Assembly: GCA_050008495.1 (NCBI GenBank)
Contig: JBEKMN010000038.1
Location: 29,672 to 93,671 of the forward strand
Direction of reading: 5' to 3'
DNA length: 64,000 bases
Source: CAVROP01 sp050008495
Lineage (GTDB): Bacteria; Acidobacteriota; Terriglobia; UBA7540
Shown here: positions 58,905 to 64,000 of the stretch, piece by piece
Position numbering within the stretch: position 1 is the stretch's first letter
Layout of the letters: each line of letters opens with the position of its first letter
Made by a program: the position numbers and the translations under genes
Notes under the pieces: generated by a model
Database searches by the model: none
Told to the model about the DNA's origin: nothing
The model's input: only the letters and a program-made list of their open reading frames with translations

Positions 58905-60173
58905 ATGGGACTCGCCACATTTTCTATGTACAAGTACGTGCGAACCTTGAAGGGCTGGCGTTACTGCCGGGCTGCATACGCACCCAAGCAGAAGATAAAG
59001 CCCAACGTCGTGAAGGTCGCCGGGAAAGAGGAAGTCCATCGAGAGGGATCGTACTACCTCAATGTCGATGGGCTCTGGGACAAGGTCGGGGACTCTGCCG
59101 ACCAGGCGCAAGAAGAACAGACGAAGCGGCTCGCTCGGCAGCGGTATGAAAAGGACACGGGCGAAAAGCTTCCGGAACCCGAGCCGAACGGGGAGCTTCT
59201 CTCCGACTCCATCGCCGCCTACGTGGGAGAGCTTGAGCTCAAGGTCGCAGGGAAGAGCCGCCAGCCCAAGACTCTGGCGGCATCCCGGCACGCGCTTGAG
59301 GAGTTCGCAAGAGAGAGCGGCATCAGGCGCCTCAAGGACGTCACCGCCGCTGCCGTTGCCAGCCACATGGCGTGGGCGATCCAGAACAGCCCCACCAAGT
59401 CCGCCCGGACCGCTGCGAACAAATTCCTCCTGATCCTGCAATTCCTCAAGCACACGGGATCGGTGCCGACGGTCGGGGCGGGAAGGTCTGCGCGCCCCCT
59501 GGGGCTGAAGGATGCGCCCCGGTACGTGGAGAGAGCCGTCGAAACTTACACGCCCGACGAGCTTGCCCGTTTCATGGCGGCATGCGGACCGCACGAGGAG
59601 GCAATTTTCCAGACGTTCCTCCGTGCCGGGCTGAGGGAGCAGGAACTGTCGACGCTCCGCCGGCAGGACTGCGTGCTGAACGAGCCGGCGCCCTGCCTGA
59701 AGGTGGTCGAGCGCCCCGAGTACGGCTTCACGCCCAAGTGGTACCAGATCCGCGACGTGTCGATCGACCCCTCTCTGGCCGCGACCCTTAGCGCGTGGCT
59801 GAGATCGCACCCCCACAGGCTCGTCTTCCCGGCACTGATGGGTGCCACGGCGCCGCATGAGGCGGAGCCTCGTCCTGAGGGCAAGCCCGACGGCCACCTG
59901 CTCCGGCTCTGCCAGCGCGTGGCGAGGCGCGCGGGCATGGACACGGACAAGTTCTGGCTGCACAAGTTCAGGGCAAACTACGCCACACACTGCTTGCGAA
60001 AAGGAATGGATCTCGAAACCCTCCGTGCCCAGCTTGGGCACCGCGACACGGAATCTCTGAGGCGGTACATCGAGGCGTTGAAGGGCGAGGAGAGGGCGAA
60101 GAAGGTCGCGGAGGTGTTCGCCGAAGCAACCATATTGACCGAGGGGAGAGGGTCCAAGGAGGCGGTGATGTGA
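58905..60173 (+). CDS. Tyrosine recombinase / integrase
   Basis: 422 residues from ATG 58905, which has GAGGAAATCC before it. N-terminal SAM-like DNA-binding part (LSDSIAAYVGELELKVAG, FLLILQFLKHTG), then the catalytic domain with Arg I in FLRAGLREQELSTL, the HxxR box in LHKFRANYATHCL, LGHRD and the tyrosine nucleophile in SLRRYIEALKG. All catalytic residues are present. The position just after tRNA-Ser is typical for an integrase of an element inserted at the tRNA 3' end. A direct repeat of the tRNA tail (attR) is not found in the remaining 4 kb, so the element's far end is outside or lost. Confidence 0.93.
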   Translation: MGLATFSMYKYVRTLKGWRYCRAAYAPKQKIKPNVVKVAGKEEVHREGSYYLNVDGLWDKVGDSADQAQEEQTKRLARQRYEKDTGEKLPEPEPNGELLSDSIAAYVGELELKVAGKSRQPKTLAASRHALEEFARESGIRRLKDVTAAAVASHMAWAIQNSPTKSARTAANKFLLILQFLKHTGSVPTVGAGRSARPLGLKDAPRYVERAVETYTPDELARFMAACGPHEEAIFQTFLRAGLREQELSTLRRQDCVLNEPAPCLKVVERPEYGFTPKWYQIRDVSIDPSLAATLSAWLRSHPHRLVFPALMGATAPHEAEPRPEGKPDGHLLRLCQRVARRAGMDTDKFWLHKFRANYATHCLRKGMDLETLRAQLGHRDTESLRRYIEALKGEERAKKVAEVFAEATILTEGRGSKEAVM

Positions 60174-60263
60174 TCGGGAAAGGGCTGCCCCCCGATGGCG
60201 CCGGTTCCTTGCGTGCCAATCCGGCGCGACGGCGTGGCATTCGCTGAGGCATCGACATCGATC

Positions 60264-61226
60264 TTACTGGAAGGGCGTCAAGTGACTCGCAGCTCTCTGT
60301 TGGGTGATGGGCCTCTTGGTCCTTAAACGGTCCGCCAGCGTTCGAATCTCATCGCACATGGCAAGAAGTTCCAGCCACTTCTTCGGGATTCCAGCTTCGC
60401 CGTAATAGGCGCCGGCCACCTGCCCGCACACCGCGGCGGTCGTATCCGCGTCGTCACCGAGATTGGCGGCCATGAGAATCGCGTCCTTAAATGTATCCGT
60501 TTGCCAGAAGCACCACAAGGCAGCCTCCAGGCTTCGGACCACGTAGCCCGATCCTTGGATTTCCTGGTCCGGTTTAGAACGGTACTTGCCAAGTGCAATG
60601 CACTGAACGTCTTCATGGGCTAGATCCGTTACGCCGTGGCCCAGCAGGACATCTTGCTTCCCGGCTCCGGCTAGCGCCTGGAACAAGATTCCACCGAAAA
60701 GCCGGCAGCAGTCGATGCAAGTCGCCGCCCCATGGGTAGTCCGGGAACTTTCCCCCGACATTCGAACGGTGGCGTTCCGGTCCGGGAAGAAGAACATGGG
60801 CACCGGAGCAAGCCTCATGATGCAACCGTTGCCGGCCGACCTGGGATCCGTGGACCCGCTGAAAGCCTCACCTGTGTGCTGGAAACGGGAGAGGGCGCCG
60901 CGCACCGCATTGCCGACATCAAAGCACCGCCCATTGCTGCTCAGATAGCCCTCCCGCATCCACTTGCAGTACCGGAGCATCTGGTCGGCCGGGTCGAACG
61001 TCCCAAGTTCCGCCAAGCTGGTGGCGAGACAAAGGGCCATCGACGTGTCGTCCGTCCACTCGCCTGGCTTTAGGCGAAACGGCCCTCCTCCGGTCATGTC
61101 GGTGACCGGAACGAAACTTCCCTGCGGGCGGAACTCAGCGGTTGTTCCCACAGCGTCTCCGCACGCTAAGCCGAGAGGGCAGCCTCGGAATCGATCGCGT
61201 TCATCCATTTGGCGACCCACGAACAT
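60264..61226 (-). CDS. ADP-ribosylglycohydrolase (DraG family)
   Basis: Removes ADP-ribose from modified targets. 320 residues, all-helical fold with two metal motifs: GEWTDDTSMALCLATSLAE (T58, D59, D60) and, near residue 260, NLGDDADTTAAVCGQVAGAY. The N-terminal GCPLGLACGDAVG also fits. It converges with the integrase gene and probably travels with it; in mobile elements such enzymes can counter ADP-ribosyl toxins or host modification, but no partner transferase is visible here. ATG 61226 has no Shine-Dalgarno; ATG 61208 is an alternative. Confidence 0.92.
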   Translation of the reverse strand: MFVGRQMDERDRFRGCPLGLACGDAVGTTAEFRPQGSFVPVTDMTGGGPFRLKPGEWTDDTSMALCLATSLAELGTFDPADQMLRYCKWMREGYLSSNGRCFDVGNAVRGALSRFQHTGEAFSGSTDPRSAGNGCIMRLAPVPMFFFPDRNATVRMSGESSRTTHGAATCIDCCRLFGGILFQALAGAGKQDVLLGHGVTDLAHEDVQCIALGKYRSKPDQEIQGSGYVVRSLEAALWCFWQTDTFKDAILMAANLGDDADTTAAVCGQVAGAYYGEAGIPKKWLELLAMCDEIRTLADRLRTKRPITQQRAASHLTPFQ

Positions 61227-62205
61227 CTGACATTCAAGCTTGCCAGTCCGAGCCTCTGCCTCGCGCCTCCTGCGGCGGTTTTGACCTCGGCGCCAACAGA
61301 TGACTGACCGCCAAGAAAACCGCAGCGGGCACCCAACGGCAGGTCGTCATTATAAGCAATCCTGCGGTCCGTCTGGAAGTGCGATTGCGGTTGCCAGCAT
61401 GGGGCTCACTCGGCGGAGACTCGCTCCGACTCCGCTTCCAATGTCTCTTGACCAAGACCCCTACTACGTCTGCGATACAGTCATTACGCAAATCTCACCG
61501 CCAAGTGATGCGAAACCTGTCGTGACCACGCTTCCCGCAGGAAATCGCCTCGAGGGCTCCACGGTCGGTGTGGCATTCGTCGTGAACCGGATTCAAAGTT
61601 GTCTGGATGATCCCACAGCGTCAGCACGCTTTACATGGCGCGAGAATGATCTGCTTCACGACGCAGACATTGGGCACCGGCTGAGTCTCCTGGGAGGACG
61701 TCAAACTTCAAGCAGTTTGTTTCCAGGTGCTCCGTCGGTCGCCCAGAATGCCGGACCGCACCTACCGATCGGTAGGTAAACGCTGGGCGACTAGCGAGGA
61801 GTAATCCGCGAAAGGGTCGACCAACTTCCGAGTCGCCGACAACCCGACCGGAACCCGCAAATCTCACCTGCGTCGAGCCAGTAATGAGAAACTCGGGTCT
61901 TAGCAGCAGGCGTGTGCGAAACTTACCGAAAAAGATGACTCTTTCGGCGCAGCCGCACTTTTTGACCGTACAATCCCCTGAGGAGCGATTCAAACCCCTA
62001 GATCAGGTGTAGAAAGGGGAGATTCTGGTTGAAACCCCTGTCTCGTATTCCCTTTTCCCTGCCTTCGTTGCGCTGCGCTCGACCTATCCGACAAATCGTC
62101 CAAGAATGCCTTCCACTTCCACCCGTAGCTGGGGTCTCCGGGATGGACCTGCGTTTGCTTTACGTTCAGTATCTCGCGCATGACGATCATCAAAACTTCA
62201 ACTTC
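61227..62205. other. Gene-poor stretch in the island region
   Basis: Nearly 1 kb on which I see no convincing gene. Open frames exist on both strands but show no family features, no ribosome-binding sites and shifting codon use. It may hold decayed genes of the integrated element. Confidence 0.45.
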
Positions 62206-62715
62206 TTATTTCGCCTGCGCCAGCCCCGCAACAACTGCGGCAACTTTATCGAGTATCTGGTTCCAGCCCTCCACTTGACCGCTATTTTTTGCGCTCTCCA
62301 TAGTTTCATTTCCAATGAAGGTGAGTTTCGTCTGGCCGTTTCCAAAATCCTCAAAGGTAATCACATCGTGCGCACCGTCTATGGCCTCATGTTCTATTCC
62401 ATATTGCGCAGGCTCAACCTTGTTTCCCTCCGGGTCGGAAAAGTACATGGAGGAAACGATCTTCTCGTGCAGAACAATCTCGTGGTATTCACCAGCATTC
62501 CAGAACTCCTGGCCATCCGGCGCTCTCATGCAGCAGAGAAATTTTCCTCCCACGCGAAAATCCATCTCGCAAAAAGGCGCAGTAAAACCCTTCGGCCCCC
62601 ACCACTGCATCACATAATTCGGGTCTGTCCACGCCTTCCAAACCAATTCGCGTGGGGCATCAAAAACTCTTGTGACAACCATCCGCTCTGTCTCGTTAAC
62701 CGTGTTTTTTGTCAT
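62206..62715 (-). CDS. SRPBCC / AHSA1-family protein
   Basis: 169 residues of the START-like hydrophobic-cavity fold. Family signatures are RVFDAPRELVWKAWTDPNYV, QWWGPKGFTAPFCEMDFRVG and the C-terminal ESAKNSGQVEGWNQILDKVA. The ligand is unknown. ATG 62715 overlaps the end of the ArsR-type gene by 20 bases, so both are one transcript; the ArsR plus AHSA1 pairing is common and suggests that the regulator controls it. Confidence 0.93.
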   Translation of the reverse strand: MTKNTVNETERMVVTRVFDAPRELVWKAWTDPNYVMQWWGPKGFTAPFCEMDFRVGGKFLCCMRAPDGQEFWNAGEYHEIVLHEKIVSSMYFSDPEGNKVEPAQYGIEHEAIDGAHDVITFEDFGNGQTKLTFIGNETMESAKNSGQVEGWNQILDKVAAVVAGLAQAK

Positions 62716-63049
62716 CTCTGACCTCCATTTTTTTCATTTGATTCACAACTACATCCAGCTTGTCGAAACTCTCTTCCCAGAATCGGCGATAATAAGCCGC
62801 CCAGTCGCTGACTGTCTTTATCGCCTCTGGCCTAAACGTGCACACACTCTCTCGTCCACGCTTCGTCTTGATCACAATCCGCGCCCGCACCAGGTAGGCA
62901 ATATGTTTTGAAATCATCTGCTGCGACAGTGCAAACGGTTCCGTCAATCCATGCACAGAGGCAGGACCATGTGAGAGTCGTTCGATCATCCCCCGCCGGG
63001 TTGGATCAGACAAAGCAGCAAATGTTGTACCCAATTTATCCACAACCAT
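62696..63049 (-). CDS. ArsR-family winged-helix repressor
   Basis: 117 residues from ATG 63049 (MVVDKLGTTFAALSDPTRRG). The helix-turn-helix lies at LTEPFALSQQMISKHIAYLV and the wing at KTKRGRESVCTF. No metal-binding cysteine pair of the ELCVCDL type is present, so it is a non-metal member, like those paired with AHSA1 genes. The frame is open upstream but that segment has no family similarity. It probably represses its own operon. Confidence 0.92.
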   Translation of the reverse strand: MVVDKLGTTFAALSDPTRRGMIERLSHGPASVHGLTEPFALSQQMISKHIAYLVRARIVIKTKRGRESVCTFRPEAIKTVSDWAAYYRRFWEESFDKLDVVVNQMKKMEVRDDKKHG

Positions 63050-63597
63050 ATGGTAGTGGATTGTCCCGTCAATGTCAAGTGTGAATTTTGCGTTCCTGAT
63101 TTCTGTTCCCTGATCTCTGAACCCTGACACCTGCGCTAATTAATACTTCCCCATGAGCGGTGCCATCGCAGCTGGGTGCATGGTTTAGGAAATAGGCTTC
63201 CTCGTGCAATAACTCATTAACCTGACGATTAAAGTGCACACCGCAACCTGCGCAAGGAGCGCGAGCCGGCAGGGTTGAGGCGCTGGCATCAGGTGCCGGG
63301 GGAATGCAGATTGACCCTGGAACGTGTTCTGGATGTATCACGCGCTACTCGGAAGTTGTCCCACAGGGGCTCGCGGCGACAATCCCGCGCGGAACCGAAG
63401 GTGATCGGTTCCCCCCTGACGGCGTAGTGGCGACCTGCGCTTCTACACTGGCGAAGGGCGCAGGCGCGAGCACATTACTCGCCATTAGCCGACTCGTGCT
63501 TATCGGTAAAGTTCGTACTAAAACCCACTTTACCGACCAACAAGCCAATGGAACAATCCTGCCGCCGGCCGCGTATCTAGACCAAGGATGGAAATCC
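63050..63597. other. Intergenic region upstream of the ArsR-type gene
   Basis: About 550 bp with no convincing gene on either strand. It must hold the promoter of the ArsR-AHSA1 pair and that of the gene starting at 63598; neither is obvious. Confidence 0.4.
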
Positions 63598-64000
63598 TCG
63601 TGCAAGAACACCTTCAAGATTGGCTCTCTGTCTGGAAACAAAACTCGCAGCCACTTCCGGCTCTCGACAGCACCTTCACCCCCGACGAGCAAGCCACCCG
63701 CGAAGCTCACCTCGGCCGCTTTTTGCAGTCGGTAGAAAAGGAGTTGCGTGACGGGCCCAGTACCAGATCAGAACGCCGCGCCGCGCAACACCGCATCACT
63801 TTTGCTTTCACCGGTTTTGCGAAAACTTGTCTGGACCTTGGTGATCCCCATCTCGAACTCCTGCTGGACCATGGATTCTCGGGTGTTGCAACGCAACTTG
63901 CCCGGGAAGCACGCCATCTGGATCGCGCCATAAGCGCCGCGGACATTTTTCAGGCCTGCCGAAACGCGTGGACCGCGTGTGCTCTGCAAGCTCTCATGGG
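63598..64000 (+). CDS. Unknown protein, C-terminus cut by window edge
   Basis: An uninterrupted frame of 134 codons runs from ATG 63598 to the window end. It begins MEILVQEHLQDWLSVWKQNS and is predicted helical, with DPHLELLLDHGFSGVATQLA and IFQACRNAWTACALQALMG at the end. Codon use fits the chromosome. I do not recognise the family. The start has only AAGG next to it; a GTG five codons in is an alternative. Confidence 0.65.

Noticed and set aside
61300..61993. Open frames in the gap after the ADP-ribosylglycohydrolase
   Set aside because: They overlap on both strands, have no ribosome-binding sites and no recognisable domains.
61990..62193. Short minus-strand frame after the AHSA1 gene
   Set aside because: It begins MMIVMREILNVKQTQVHP, just downstream of the AHSA1 stop, but shows no family features and poor start context.
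63304..63735. Plus-strand frame overlapping the right-edge gene
   Set aside because: Composition is unlike a protein and it conflicts with the better frame from 63598.

Overview
The window reads as chromosome of a Gram-negative soil-type bacterium, most likely of the phylum Acidobacteriota. The evidence is high G+C, a PknB-type kinase fused to a TolB/PD40 sensor, a winged-helix/TPR regulator without a response-regulator domain, several lineage-style small secreted proteins, an outer-membrane TamA/TamB pair, and many intergenic palindromic repeats. The lineage call is inference; no rRNA gene is present.

Layout. 1-4361 (minus): a cysteine operon in the order JAMM peptidase, sulfur-carrier protein, MoeB-like adenylyltransferase with rhodanese, cysK, cysE (cut by the left edge). 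The carrier has eight residues after its GG, so it should need trimming before use. 4472-13559: an unknown protein, a lone polynucleotide-kinase-like ATPase, an NfnB/GltD-like flavoprotein fused to an NfnA/PyrK-like reductase, a Ser/Thr kinase, a receiver-like protein and the remnant of a CocE-type hydrolase. 13879-22347: sodC, sucA, kdsC-kdsD (KDO synthesis, hence LPS), PPK2, pnp and rpsO. 22679-29589: two nitrilase-family amidases (one is N-carbamoylputrescine amidase), a metallopeptidase-like protein with a broken HExxH, an ArsA/GET3 ATPase with a small basic partner, a TIGR01777 epimerase, a rhomboid protease and a small membrane protein. 29876-35396: four paralogous small secreted proteins, a winged-helix/TPR regulator, a secreted zinc-protease-like protein and two copies of a roughly 140-bp structured element. 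36059-42254: glcD-glcE-glcF and an acetyl-CoA synthetase behind a good sigma-70-type promoter. 42381-50461: a four-helix-bundle S23 protein, a PfkB sugar kinase, an ABC exporter whose permease carries a CIA30-like domain, a LarA homologue, a secreted esterase, a DUF2911 protein and a frameshifted PIG-L deacetylase. 50476-58457: TamA/BamA-like Omp85 protein, SurA-N-like chaperone and TamB. 58718-64000: tRNA-Ser(GGA) followed by a tyrosine integrase and an ADP-ribosylglycohydrolase (a probable integrated element), then an ArsR/AHSA1 pair and a gene cut by the right edge.

The most unusual layer is the non-coding one. At least three classes of repeat occur: REP-like elements built on TCATTCCGAGCGAAGCGAGG; compact GC-rich palindromes; and loci made of 7-10-base quasi-tandem words, each locus with its own word, mostly arranged as inverted arms. 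These repeats have entered genes: they form inter-domain linkers in the flavoprotein fusion and the kinase, the N-terminus of the SurA-like protein, and the stop codons of four genes.
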